The position numbers were made by a program, and so were the translations under genes. The notes below the pieces were generated by a model. The model was not told where the DNA came from. It was given only the letters and a program-made list of their open reading frames with translations, and did no database searches. A stretch of DNA of 64,000 bases, taken from positions 496,001 through 560,000 of the forward strand of contig CAVRXL010000010.1 in NCBI GenBank assembly GCA_963725145.1. The letters are read 5' to 3'. Of the stretch, positions 1-8,989 are shown in pieces. Each line of letters starts with the position of its first letter. Position 1 is the stretch's first letter. Source of the stretch: DATAEE01 sp963725145 (GTDB lineage Bacteria; Acidobacteriota; Vicinamibacteria; Vicinamibacterales; 2-12-FULL-66-21).

Positions 1-255
1 TGGCTCGCCCGCCGGCGTTTTGGGATCGAAGAAGCCCTCCGGCTTGGGCATGCTCGAAACCCGCTCCATGTTGCTGGCGGCCTCGCCCGCGTCCTTGAAG
101 CCCGCCTTCAATCCGACGCGGGGATCCTTGCTGGCCGTGCCGGGCTGCTCCTGCGCACCTCCTACCAGCGTGACGAAGAGCAACACGACGGAGAGATACA
201 GGAACGTGACTGCTGCTTGCCGCGCCGAAGCGAAGCGAAGGCGGGGGGATCTCAT
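1..255 (-). CDS. LVIVD-repeat-type secreted protein, N-terminal part (runs off the window)
   Basis: Eighty-five codons are visible; the rest lies beyond the left edge. The N-terminus is a basic stretch followed by a hydrophobic segment (about residues 13-33), consistent with a signal peptide or anchor. It is followed by text rich in Gly/Ala/Pro with a motif reading DPRVGLKAGFKDAGEAASN and then EGFFDP. From memory, this is the characteristic start of secreted LVIVD beta-propeller repeat proteins, but the repeats themselves are not in view. The ATG overlaps the TGA of the upstream DUF305 gene (ATGA), so the two are translationally coupled. The start lies against a REP-like GC palindrome that contributes codons 3-11. 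The assignment rests on a short motif only. Confidence 0.6.
   Translation of the reverse strand, partial: MRSPRLRFASARQAAVTFLYLSVVLLFVTLVGGAQEQPGTASKDPRVGLKAGFKDAGEAASNMERVSSMPKPEGFFDPKTPAGEP
223..246. repeat. REP-like GC palindrome inside a gene start
   Basis: The stretch beginning CGCCGAAGCGAAGCGAAGG and ending GCGGG has the same layout (CGCCGAAGC, short centre, GCG-A-GGCGGG) as the two tandem palindromes at 14521-14577. Here it forms part of the coding start of the LVIVD-type protein. Membership in one family is inferred from pattern similarity only. Confidence 0.35.
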
Positions 256-911
256 TTCTGAAGCTCCTTGAGCATCGCGAACATGCGATCGATTTCCATC
301 TGCTGATCGGCCTCGACGTCGGAGAGGAAGGCGAAGACCTCAGACTCCTGGCCGGCGCCGTTGTTGTCGAAAAGATTCTTCACCATGATCAGCGCGCCCT
401 CATGGTGTTTGATCATGAGCTCGAGGAAGAGGCGATCGAAGTCGACGCCCTTCGCGTCGGCCAGCCGCTTCATTTCCTCCGGCGTGAGCATGCCGGGCAT
501 CAGCTTCGCGCCGGGCGCGTGGTGCGCGTGCACGTCGGGCGCCGGCTGGCCGCGGTCTTTCAGCCAGGTCTGCATCATGTTGATCTCGTCCGCCTGCGAG
601 ATCTCGATTCGCTGGCCGAGCTGCTTCATGTCCTCGCGGCTGGTCCGCGGCGGGAGAAGGGCCGTCATCTCGAGCGCCTGCGCGTGGTGGCCGATCATCT
701 CCTGCATGAAGCGGACGTCGGCGGGCGTGTGCCCGACGCGGGACAGATCGACCGCCTTCTCGACGGAGATGACCTGGCTGGGCTGGCCTGGCGCACCCGG
801 CTGCACGATCGGCGGCTCGGATGCGACGTTGGCGCTCCCGCACGATGCGCCGGCGACCCCGGTCAGGAGGAAGGCGGCGATCCTCAGAGCCGACGTTCGC
901 GGCACCGGCAT
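252..911 (-). CDS. DUF305 family secreted protein (HH-rich, ferritin-like fold)
   Basis: This 219-residue protein has two copies of the DUF305 signature: FMQEMIGHHAQALEM near residue 69 and LMIKHHEGALIM near residue 165. Paired histidines and methionines face each other on a helical bundle in this family, which is linked to copper or other metal binding. The N-terminus is hydrophobic and ends in GASCGS, a weak lipobox, so export and possibly lipid anchoring are likely. Its last codon overlaps the start of the LVIVD-type gene, and these two families probably act together at the cell surface. Just upstream, 918-946 holds three short direct repeats of GAACC on the coding strand, spaced about 10 nt apart. 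Confidence 0.85.
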   Translation of the reverse strand: MPVPRTSALRIAAFLLTGVAGASCGSANVASEPPIVQPGAPGQPSQVISVEKAVDLSRVGHTPADVRFMQEMIGHHAQALEMTALLPPRTSREDMKQLGQRIEISQADEINMMQTWLKDRGQPAPDVHAHHAPGAKLMPGMLTPEEMKRLADAKGVDFDRLFLELMIKHHEGALIMVKNLFDNNGAGQESEVFAFLSDVEADQQMEIDRMFAMLKELQK

Positions 912-954
912 AGGATATTAGGGGTTCTCTGGGTTCTCAAGGTTCATCTTCCGC

Positions 955-2022
955 TCATTGCGGAACTCCCGGGCGTGCCGCCTTTTCCTTCGCTTGCACC
1001 GCCAGCCTGCGATTCACCAGGGCGAGGTCGTAGTCCGGCTTGAGCTTGAGCGCGACGTCGTAATCGGCAATCGCCTTGGCGAACTCGCCCTTCCTGAAGT
1101 ATGCGAAGCCGCGGTCATTGTACGGCAGCGGATCCTCCGGCCCGAGGCGGATGGCTTCGCCGCAATCCGCGATGGCCCGGTCTAGATCAGCTTTCTTGCT
1201 GTACGCCAGGCAGCGGTTGTGATATGCGAAGAGGTATTTGGGATCGATTTCGATCGCTCGATCGAAATCCGCGAGCGCGCGCGCGATGTCACCCTGCGCC
1301 ACAAAGGCATTGCCTCGGTTGTTGTAGGCGGCTGCGCTGAGAGAGAAGTCTGGCTTGCGCTGGATCGCTTCAGTGAGATCGTCGATGGCCCGCTGATGAT
1401 CGCCCTTTGCGGCGTAAGAGGCCGCTCGTTCGTAGTGGATGCGGGCGGGATCGAGCGCGCCTGCAGGGTAGAAGATGGCGTCATCCGGTTTCAGCGTCAG
1501 GGCTACGCCGTAGTCGTCGATCGCGCGATCGTGCTCGCCGAGGGCCTGATGGGCCTGCGCGCGGTGTTGGTAGAAGTACGGGTCGCCGCGATTCAGCTCG
1601 ATGGCCCGGTTGTAGTCTTCGATTGCGCGGCGGAATTCACCCTTGCCGCTGTAGGCGGCGGCGCGGTTGTTGTAGGCCAGCCCGTTGTCGGGCTTCAGCT
1701 GAATGGCTCGATCGAAGTCTGCGACGGCCTCGTCGGTCTCGCCCTTCCGCAAACGTATCACGCCGCGCGCTATCCAGTAGTCCGGGTTCCCGGGACCAAG
1801 TTCCAGGGCCGCGCTGTAGTCTCTGATGGCCTGTTCGAGATCGCCTTTCGCCGCATACGAGAAGCCCCGCTTGGAGTACATGACATCGCGACCGAGCTGC
1901 TTTGACGCCTGGTCTGCCGTGAGCTTCAGTGCTTCCGTGAAGTGCGCGATGGCGCCGTCCCAGTCGTCCGCCACATATCGGATCATCCCGACGGTAAAGA
2001 GCGTAAGGTACGGCGAGTTCAT
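955..2022 (-). CDS. TPR-repeat half of a TIR-membrane-TPR protein (3' part after a frameshift)
   Basis: This segment encodes about nine consecutive 34-residue tetratricopeptide repeats. The repeat signatures run DDWDGAI, GDLEQAI, GETDEAV, GEFRRAI, GEHDRAI, GDHQRAI, GDIARAL, ADLDRAI and GEFAKAI, with the usual A-x-x-Y-N-R-A helices between them. It ends in a short charged tail. It is not an independent gene: the frame joins the TIR-domain frame upstream through an apparent indel between about 2007 and 2023, where the text TLSDELA of one frame leads naturally into PYLTLFTVGM of the other. An internal ATG at 2022 could allow separate translation, but there is no clear ribosome site. The TPR domain would scaffold a protein partner outside the membrane. 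Confidence 0.8.
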   Translation of the reverse strand: MNSPYLTLFTVGMIRYVADDWDGAIAHFTEALKLTADQASKQLGRDVMYSKRGFSYAAKGDLEQAIRDYSAALELGPGNPDYWIARGVIRLRKGETDEAVADFDRAIQLKPDNGLAYNNRAAAYSGKGEFRRAIEDYNRAIELNRGDPYFYQHRAQAHQALGEHDRAIDDYGVALTLKPDDAIFYPAGALDPARIHYERAASYAAKGDHQRAIDDLTEAIQRKPDFSLSAAAYNNRGNAFVAQGDIARALADFDRAIEIDPKYLFAYHNRCLAYSKKADLDRAIADCGEAIRLGPEDPLPYNDRGFAYFRKGEFAKAIADYDVALKLKPDYDLALVNRRLAVQAKEKAARPGVPQ

Positions 2023-2980
2023 CGGAGAGCGTCGTCTGGAGCTCAAACGTCTCCATCTTGGTCGCGTGCTCTGTCCAATCCAGATCCACAACGCTCGAGG
2101 TCTCCGCCCTGCTTCGCGCCAGACGACCGAGTACGGGCATGTAGCGTGGCGCGTCGAGCAGCTCGAAGTTGGCGCTGAGGTCCACCGTGGACGCCGTCTG
2201 CAGATACCTGCCCCAGATGACGACCGGCGCTCGGCGTTTCCTGCCCTCCGCTTGCGCAGCCGCGCTTCCTTCCGCTTCCGTGATCGTCCGACGCAGAGCG
2301 ACGATCCGGACCTTGTACGCGCTCGTCGTCTCGGTCAATTTCTGGATGATTTTGTCCGTCACGCCGGAACGCTTTGGATCGGGGCCGTCGAAGTCGGCCA
2401 CGAGCACGATGAGATCATCCGACGGTGGCATCGGCTGGAAGTATTTCCAGGCCGTCCACCCGGCGAGCGCGAAGAACAGCGCGGCCAGCGCTATCAGGAG
2501 TGGACGGCGGTATTGCGGGCGGGGCGCGAACTCGTCGAGGTGATCGATGAGCGCCGACTCATCGCGATCCCAGTGCGCGTGCCTCAGCTCGACAGCCTGG
2601 CGATTGGCAAGCGGCCGCAAGTCTTCAGGAAGGTCCGCGGCGCCCGGCATGCCGGCGCCCTCGACCAGCACCGGGATGACGGGAATGTTCCGGCGCAGCG
2701 CGGCCGCGATCTCGAGACGGACGTAGTCTTCGGGATCGTCCAGGCGCCGGCGGCCGCTCGCTGTCTGGATCCGTAGCCAGTCCCTGCCGATGACGGCGAG
2801 AAGGACCTCGCAGGTGCCGACCGCACGCTCGATCTCGAGACGAAAATCTCTTCCTGGATCGATGTCGGTCACGTCCATGAACACCCGGTCCTCGCCGAAA
2901 CGTCGGCGAAGACCTTCGAAGAGGCGACCGGTCTGACCTTCGGTGTCTGCGCGCCTATAGCTGATGAAGATGACAGGCAC
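2007..2980 (-). CDS. TIR-domain and membrane-segment half of a TIR-TM-TPR protein (5' part before a frameshift)
   Basis: The N-terminal 150 or so residues are a bacterial TIR domain (TIR_2-like). It opens VIFISYRRADTEGQTGRL, continues with FGEDRVFMD and DPGRDFRLEIERAV, then EVLLAVIGRDWL and a DDPEDYVRLEI motif. A single membrane segment follows (LLIALAALFFALAGWTAWKYF region), then about 130 residues of a ligand-binding-like region before the frameshift. The frame is open upstream to 3145, but that start would overlap the divergent prolyl isomerase gene. A GTG at 2980 sits directly before the TIR beta-strand and is preferred. Bacterial TIR domains are NADases or assembly modules; here the coupling to a membrane helix and TPRs suggests a signalling scaffold. 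The break near 2007-2023 may be a sequencing error. Confidence 0.75.
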
Positions 2981-3078
2981 TGGCGAAATCGACTCGGTGG
3001 CGATTGTATCGGGACCGGGGGCGATCTGACCGGGTATGGGCGGCAGGGATTTCGGACGTACAATGACCGCCTCACAAT

Positions 3079-4152
3079 ATGTCTCTTCTAAGACTGTCGG
3101 GCATGCTGGTCGCGGTAAGCCTCGCTGTAGCGTGTGGTGGGACACCGGGCGCTCCAGCCACCAAGGCCTCGGACGACGCCTGGGCGGTCGTCGATGGCCG
3201 GGAGATCAAGCAGGACGACGTCGAGAAGGCGTATCGACGGACGGCGGACCCGTCGAAGGTGCTGTCGAATGAGGAGACCCTGACGGCCAAGCTGAGCCTC
3301 CTCAATGAGATGATCGTCCAGGACGTCCTGCTCGCGAAGGCACGCGATCTGAAGCTCGAGCTGCCCGAGACCGAGCTCGACACCGCGTTCGCGGCGGCAC
3401 GAAAGAACATCCCCGAGGAGGCGTTCCAGCAGGAGCTGAAACGCCGAGGCTTGACGCCCGCGGACATGCGGGAAGGCCTCCGGCGCGAGCTGTTGGCACA
3501 GAAGGTGATGGACCGCGAGGTCGGCTCGAAGGTCGCCGTCACGGATCAGGAAGTCTCCGATTTCTTCAACGCGAATCGCGCGCAGTTCAACGTCCCCGAG
3601 GAGGCGTATCACATCGGGCAGATCGCGGTCACGCCGGTGCGCGATGCGCAAGTGGCGAACCGGACGGGAGACGATGCCGTCACTCAGCAGGCGGCGGCGG
3701 CCAAAGTAGGAATGCTGATGGAGCGTCTCAAGAGCGGAACACCTTTCAGGGAGCTGGCGGCGGACTATTCGGAGGACCCTGAGTCTGCGCCGCGTGGCGG
3801 GGACCTGGGCTTCGTGCCGGTCTCGAGGCTGAAGCAGGCCCCGCCGCAGTTACGCGACGCGGTGCTGGGCAGGAAGCCGGGCTCGGTCAGCGTAGTCACC
3901 CTTCGCGGCGCCCACACGATCGTTGTCGTGGTCGCGCACGAGCAGGCGGGCCAGCGCGACCTGTCCATGCCCGTGGTGCGCGAGCGCATCACGCAGACCC
4001 TCCGCGCGCGCAAGGAACAGCTCCTGCGCGCGGCCTACCTCACCGCCGTTCGGTCCGACGCTCAGGTCGTCAACCACCTCGCGCGGCGGCTGGTCGAGTC
4101 GCAGGGCAAAATGCCGCCGAGCCTCCAGCCCGCGGCGCCAGGGTCGCGGTAG
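3079..4152 (+). CDS. Secreted PPIC-type peptidyl-prolyl cis-trans isomerase (SurA/PrsA-like)
   Basis: The 357-residue product starts with a short lipoprotein-like signal (hydrophobic segment ending AVACGG). A SurA-like N-terminal helical domain (about residues 35-165) follows, with the motif WAVVDGREIKQDDVEKAY. Then comes a parvulin domain (about 175-285), recognised by AYHIGQIAV, the region FRELAADYSEDPESAPRGGDLGF and the closing GAHTIVVVVAHE. Parvulins catalyse cis-trans isomerisation of prolyl bonds and help exported proteins fold in the periplasm. The gene is alone on the plus strand. It stops 3 bp from the end of the convergent sulfatase gene and is divergent from the TIR-TPR gene. Confidence 0.9.
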   Translation: MSLLRLSGMLVAVSLAVACGGTPGAPATKASDDAWAVVDGREIKQDDVEKAYRRTADPSKVLSNEETLTAKLSLLNEMIVQDVLLAKARDLKLELPETELDTAFAAARKNIPEEAFQQELKRRGLTPADMREGLRRELLAQKVMDREVGSKVAVTDQEVSDFFNANRAQFNVPEEAYHIGQIAVTPVRDAQVANRTGDDAVTQQAAAAKVGMLMERLKSGTPFRELAADYSEDPESAPRGGDLGFVPVSRLKQAPPQLRDAVLGRKPGSVSVVTLRGAHTIVVVVAHEQAGQRDLSMPVVRERITQTLRARKEQLLRAAYLTAVRSDAQVVNHLARRLVESQGKMPPSLQPAAPGSR

Positions 4153-4155
4153 GCC

Positions 4156-5940
4156 TCAGAACTTCGTGAACGTCACGCGGGTTTCCGCGCTTTCCTTGTA
4201 TCCGTACCGAATCGCCTTGGCGCGAAGCGTCATCGGTCCCTCAACCAGGATCGGTCCGGTGTAGAGCCGCCACTTCGGCGTCGGTCCCTCCTCGGTGGTG
4301 TAACCGATCGAGGCGCCCTGCGTCGGCACGTAGATTACGACCTCGGTGGGCCCATCGATCTTCAACGACGCCTGCCTGGCCGGCGCATCTGTCGTCCGGC
4401 GGGGGACGATGTAGGGCTGAGCGGTTTCCGGCTGGACACCGCCCGGCCACATCCGCTGGATCATCTCGGGCTCGTTCACCAGGCCCTGGTCGCGGGCCCG
4501 CGCCATCCAGTCCGTCACGGCGCCGCGCATCCGCGCGAGCGTTGCCCGGTGCGCCGGCTCCGCGGACAGGTTGCGGATCTGGTGCGGATCGGCCTGCGTG
4601 TCGTACAGCTCCTCGGCTGGACACTCGGTTCGCATCCAGAGCGCCGCCGGACCGGTCAGCTTCCTTTCGGCCTGCAGCCTGAGCCACTCCTGCATGATCG
4701 CGCTCTGGTTGCGATAGCTGATGTGGCCGGCGTACGGCAGCTCCGACTCGAAGTTGCGGACGTACAGGAATCGCGCGTCGCGCGCCGAGCGCATCATGTC
4801 GTATTCGATGTCCATCCGATCGCGCGCGGCGAACACGAACTCCGGTGGCTGCACGGCCTCGGGGCCGACGAGCACCCGCCCCTGGAGATGAGTTGGAACC
4901 TCCACCCCGGCGAGCGCGAGAACAGTCGGCGCGAGATCGATGAAGCTGACGAGCTCGTCGCGCACCGTGCCGGGCGTCACCGTCGAGCCCATCGCCTTTG
5001 GCAGACGGATCATCAGCGGCACCCGCAGGCCGGAGTCGTAGAGCGATCGCTTCGCCCGGGGCACGCCGTCCCCGTGGTCGCTCCAGTAGAAAACGATCGT
5101 GTTGTCCGCCAGGCCGTCCGCGGCGAGTTGCTCGAGAATCTCGCCGACCTGGCCGTCCATGTCGGCGATGTTGTCGTACATGCGGGCGAGCTCTTCGCGC
5201 ACGGCTGGCGTATCCGGGTAGTACGGCGGAACCTGGAGCGCGGCCGTGTCGGTGACGAGCTTCTTCCCCTTTCGCGCCGGACTCGACGGAAAGATCTGGC
5301 TCTCGTGCGTCACCTCGATGTTGAACACCGAAAAAAACGGCTGCGTCTTGTCCGCGCGATTGCGCCAGTGCGCGTTCGTTCCGAGATCGTCCCAGATCGT
5401 GAACGGTACGCCGAACTGGTAGTCCGTCTTGGACCGGTTGCTCGTGAAGTAGCCGGCGGCGCACAGGTATTCCGGAAACGCCTTGACGTAGAACGGAGGC
5501 ACGGCCAAGTACGGTCCCGGCAGCTCCGGGACTCGGTCTTCCGTCGTCCGCATGTGCTGGGCGCCGAGCGTCGTCTGATATATCCCGGTGATGATCGCTG
5601 CACGGCTCGGCGCGCAGACGGGGGCGGTCGTGAACGCGTTGGTATAGCGGACCGATTCACGAGCGAGCCGATCGAGCACCGGAGTCCGCGCGATCCGGTC
5701 CCCGTAGGCACCGAGCCGGGGACTCATGTCCTCGTTGGAGATCCAGACGATATTTGGTCTGAGCCCGCTCGAGCTCCTGAGCCTGCCTCGCATGTCTGCC
5801 ACGACCGACTGGTACTTCGGATCGGCGGCAAGGTTCTTCGTTTCCCAGGGATCGTCCGGCTCGTCATAGAGCTGCGCGCCGCGTTTGCCGCCGTCCCACT
5901 CCGTGTATCGCCACTTCTCGGTACGGATGCTGTAGCCCAT
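4156..5940 (-). CDS. Sulfatase, fused behind the C-terminal tail of another sulfatase
   Basis: Residues about 60-594 are a complete type I sulfatase. The first strand reads RPNIVWISNEDMSP with metal-binding Asp, and the active-site motif is VCAPSR, whose Cys is converted to formylglycine in this family. A second metal site is FYWSDHGDGVPRAK. The C-terminus (about 500-594) is an extra beta domain ending in VTFTKF, like chitobiase/C-terminal carbohydrate-binding additions. The first 56 residues do not belong to it: MGYSIRTEKWRYTEWDGG and ELYD/DPWETKNLA-type text is the tail of the sulfatase encoded immediately upstream. No signal peptide or start codon lies at the joint near 5772. This looks like an in-frame deletion that removed the intergenic region. 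The substrate is unknown, probably a sulfated glycan. Confidence 0.85.
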   Translation of the reverse strand: MGYSIRTEKWRYTEWDGGKRGAQLYDEPDDPWETKNLAADPKYQSVVADMRGRLRSSSGLRPNIVWISNEDMSPRLGAYGDRIARTPVLDRLARESVRYTNAFTTAPVCAPSRAAIITGIYQTTLGAQHMRTTEDRVPELPGPYLAVPPFYVKAFPEYLCAAGYFTSNRSKTDYQFGVPFTIWDDLGTNAHWRNRADKTQPFFSVFNIEVTHESQIFPSSPARKGKKLVTDTAALQVPPYYPDTPAVREELARMYDNIADMDGQVGEILEQLAADGLADNTIVFYWSDHGDGVPRAKRSLYDSGLRVPLMIRLPKAMGSTVTPGTVRDELVSFIDLAPTVLALAGVEVPTHLQGRVLVGPEAVQPPEFVFAARDRMDIEYDMMRSARDARFLYVRNFESELPYAGHISYRNQSAIMQEWLRLQAERKLTGPAALWMRTECPAEELYDTQADPHQIRNLSAEPAHRATLARMRGAVTDWMARARDQGLVNEPEMIQRMWPGGVQPETAQPYIVPRRTTDAPARQASLKIDGPTEVVIYVPTQGASIGYTTEEGPTPKWRLYTGPILVEGPMTLRAKAIRYGYKESAETRVTFTKF

Positions 5941-7199
5941 GTAGGCGCCTTCCGTGGTGTTTCTACGAACCTGCGTGATGGCCGGGATAATCCCACTTCG
6001 CCTGTGGATCCTTCAAGAAGCGGGGTCAGCGACCGGCCGTGAAGGTCCGCCGACGGTGAAAGCCGCGCCAGTTCGGTCAGCGTCGGGTAGACATCGAGAA
6101 ACTCGACCACTCTCGACGTCGACCGGCCCTTCGCCGACACTCCCGGGCCCGCTACGATCAGCGGCGCCCGCGCCGAGCGCTCGAATAACGTCTGCTTCAT
6201 CCATTGGCCCTTCTCACCCAGGTGGTAGCCGTGATCGCTGATGAAGATGACGATCGTGTTGTCCATGAGGCGCAAGCGGTCGAGCGCGTCGAGGATCCGG
6301 CCGACGTTCGCGTCGAGAAAGCTGATCGACGCGTAGTACGCCCTGATGGCCTCTCTCTGACCCTTCTCACCCACGTCCCAATGCGGCGGCGTGGTGAACC
6401 ACGCCGCGGCCGGCGCGCCGGAGTCCCGCGATGACGCGGGTGCAGGAATCTGCTCGAGCGGATACAAATCGAAGTATTTCCGCGGCGCGATGAACGGACA
6501 GTGCGGCCGGTAAAAACCGGCGCCGATGAAGAACGGACGGTCCTTGTTTTTCTCGAGGAGCGCGATGGTCTCCGTCGCGACCTTGCCGTCCGTGTGTTCG
6601 TTGTCAGCCGCCGGCGAGGCGTAGTACGCGAGCGCTGAGCCAACGTTGCGCGACGGCGTGAAGTTCGTGAGCCGGCCTTCCTCGTCCTTGTCGATCCCTC
6701 GAGGATTGACAACCATTTCCCACGACGCCGGATCGTCCAGCCCGCTCGTGCCAATCTGGCCTGGGTTGCCATAGTGATAGATCTTGCCGACACGGGCAGC
6801 GAAATAACCGTTGCGCCTGAACATCTGCGGCAGCGTCACCACGTCCGGCAGGATCGTCCGGAAGTCTGTCTGCAGGTCGTGGACGCGGGTCGTGTCGGGC
6901 CGCAGGCCGGTCAGAAGCGACACTCGGCTGGGACTGCACAGCGGAAACTGCGTATATGCGCGGTCGAAACGGACTCCGCGCGCGGCGAGGCGATCGATAT
7001 TGGGACTCCTGACCGTCGGGTGGCCGTAGGTTCCCAGGTCGTTGTTGAGATCGTCCGCCATGATGAGCAGCACGTTTGGGCGCGCAGGCTGCTGCGCGAA
7101 GACCGCCTGCGATTGTCCGATGAACGCCGCGCATAAACACGTCGCCCAGAGGTTGCGACCGAGGTGTCGCCGCATGCGCGGCATACTCGCACGGCGCAT
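5941..7199 (-). CDS. Iduronate-2-sulfatase-like sulfatase, frameshifted near its C-terminus
   Basis: After a signal peptide ending in AVFAQQ comes a sulfatase domain opening RPNVLLIMADDLNNDLGTYG. The active site is PLCSPSRVSLLTG, and the second metal site is FISDHGYHLGEKGQWMKQTLFE, typical of iduronate-2-sulfatase-like enzymes. The frame breaks between about 5970 and 6010. Beyond that point the expected tail (ITQVRR, then MGYSIRTEKWRYTEWDGG and the ELYD-like and NLA motifs) is read in the frame of the next gene. At least one and possibly two indels are needed. Several ATGs are possible (7199, 7184, 7175). The open frame reaches 7265, but this would overlap the divergent sulfatase start, so 7199 is used. 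With its neighbour it forms a tandem, run-together sulfatase pair. Confidence 0.8.
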
Positions 7200-7285
7200 C
7201 GGGGCACGCAAGCATCCGCCGGGCGTTCGGGCATGATCTGATGCTCTATCATGGGCTCGCATCAACGAGAGTGAATGGCGAGGCG

Positions 7286-8989
7286 ATGATGAAATCGAGA
7301 GTCGGTGCGATCGCTATCCTGCTGGCACTCACGGCGTCATCTGCTGCGGCGCAGAACCGTCCGAACGTCATCCTCATCTACGCCGACGATCTGGGATACG
7401 GCGACGTCTCCGCGTACGGCCTGCGCAGCCTGAAGACCCCGAACATAGACCGTCTCGCCCGCGAAGGCCTCCGGTTCACCGACGCACACTCGCCCGCAGC
7501 CACCTGCACACCCTCTCGCTACGCGATGCTCACCGGCGAGTACGCGTGGCGTAAGCCCGGCACCGGCATTCTGCCCGGCAACGCGGCGCTCGTCATCGAA
7601 CCCGGCCGTACGACGCTGGCCAGCATCTTTCAGCGAGCCGGTTACGCAACGGGCGTCGTGGGCAAATGGCATCTTGGCCTCGGTCCAGCAGGGGGACCGG
7701 ACTGGAACGGCGAGATTCGGCCAGGGCCGACGGACATCGGATTCGAATTCGCCTTCATCATGGCCGCTACCGGCGACCGCGTTCCCACCGTCTACGTCGA
7801 GAACCGGCACGTCGTCGGCCTCGATCCGGCCGATCCGATCAGCGTGAGCTACGGCCAGCCGATAGAAGGCTCGCCTACCGGCCGCGGGAACCCGAATCTT
7901 CTCAAGATGCATCCAAGCCACGGACACGACCAGACCATCGTGAACGGGATCAGCCGGATCGGCTACATGACCGGCGGCAAGACCGCGCTCTGGAAGGACG
8001 AAGACATGGCGGACGTCTTCACCCGCAAGGCGACGGCTTTCATCGAGCAGCGGCGCGGGAAGCCGTTCTTCCTGTTCTTCGCGCTGCACGATCCTCACGT
8101 GCCACGCGTGCCGCACCCGCGCTTCGTCGGCGCCACATCCATGGGGCCGCGCGGCGATGCGATCGCGCAGCTCGACTGGTCCGTCGGCGAAATTCTCTCC
8201 ACCCTTGACCGGCTCGAGCTCGCCAGGGACACGCTCGTGCTCTTCACGAGCGACAACGGCCCCGTGGTCGATGACGGATATCGGGATGAGGCGGCCGAGA
8301 AGCTGCAGGATCATTCGCCTGCGGGGCCGTTTCGCGGCGGAAAGTACAGCAACTTCGAGGGAGGCACGCGGATCCCGTTCGTGGTGCGCTGGCCGGCACG
8401 TGTCAAACCTGCCGTCTCGAGTGCGCTGGTCTCTCAAGTCGATTTCATCGCGTCGTTCGCCGCGCTCGTGGGTCAACCGTTGTCGGACCCAGGTGCGCGG
8501 GACAGCGACAACGTACTGCCGGCGCTGCTGGGCACGTCGAAAACCGCGCGGTCTGTGCTGGTCGAGCAGGCGGGCTCGCTGTCGCTGCGGCAGGGAAACT
8601 GGAAGTTCATACCCGCCGGTCAGGGTCCGAGAATTCATCAATACACAAAGACTGAACTCGGCAACGATTCCGGGCCACAACTCTACGATCTCGCGGCGGA
8701 CGAAGGAGAGCGGAACAATCTCGCCGGTACGCACTCCGAGAAAGTGCGCGAAATGGCGGCGCTGCTGGACGGAATCCGGCGCGCGAACGCCCAGCCGGCT
8801 CCGCCGCTGCCTGACGATCAGGGCTTCGGTCCGAACACACCCACCAGGAAGCCTGGAAGCGGACTGCCGCCCGCGGCGCCGACCGCCGGAATCTCGACCA
8901 TCAGGTCGTCGGCAAGGCCGTCGCCGTTTGCGTCGAACGTCGACCCGGACCCTCCTGGATGTCCGTTCGGCACGAAGATCTGCGGGTGA
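7286..8989 (+). CDS. Arylsulfatase A-type sulfatase
   Basis: A signal peptide (MMKSRVGAIAILLALTASS, cleaved after AAAQ) precedes a sulfatase domain starting RPNVILIYADDLGYGDVSAYG. The active site is TCTPSRYAMLTG, whose Cys would become formylglycine. HLGLGPAG, FALHDPHVPRVPH and FTSDNGPV supply further metal and substrate residues. The frame is open upstream to 7241, but the double ATG at 7286/7289 directly precedes the signal peptide and has a purine-rich stretch before it. The last 55 or so residues lie opposite the end of the convergent cytochrome gene and do not look sulfatase-like. The original stop may have been lost, giving a 172-bp convergent overlap. It is divergent from the tandem sulfatases, so all three may serve one sulfated-polysaccharide pathway. 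Confidence 0.88.
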   Translation: MMKSRVGAIAILLALTASSAAAQNRPNVILIYADDLGYGDVSAYGLRSLKTPNIDRLAREGLRFTDAHSPAATCTPSRYAMLTGEYAWRKPGTGILPGNAALVIEPGRTTLASIFQRAGYATGVVGKWHLGLGPAGGPDWNGEIRPGPTDIGFEFAFIMAATGDRVPTVYVENRHVVGLDPADPISVSYGQPIEGSPTGRGNPNLLKMHPSHGHDQTIVNGISRIGYMTGGKTALWKDEDMADVFTRKATAFIEQRRGKPFFLFFALHDPHVPRVPHPRFVGATSMGPRGDAIAQLDWSVGEILSTLDRLELARDTLVLFTSDNGPVVDDGYRDEAAEKLQDHSPAGPFRGGKYSNFEGGTRIPFVVRWPARVKPAVSSALVSQVDFIASFAALVGQPLSDPGARDSDNVLPALLGTSKTARSVLVEQAGSLSLRQGNWKFIPAGQGPRIHQYTKTELGNDSGPQLYDLAADEGERNNLAGTHSEKVREMAALLDGIRRANAQPAPPLPDDQGFGPNTPTRKPGSGLPPAAPTAGISTIRSSARPSPFASNVDPDPPGCPFGTKICG

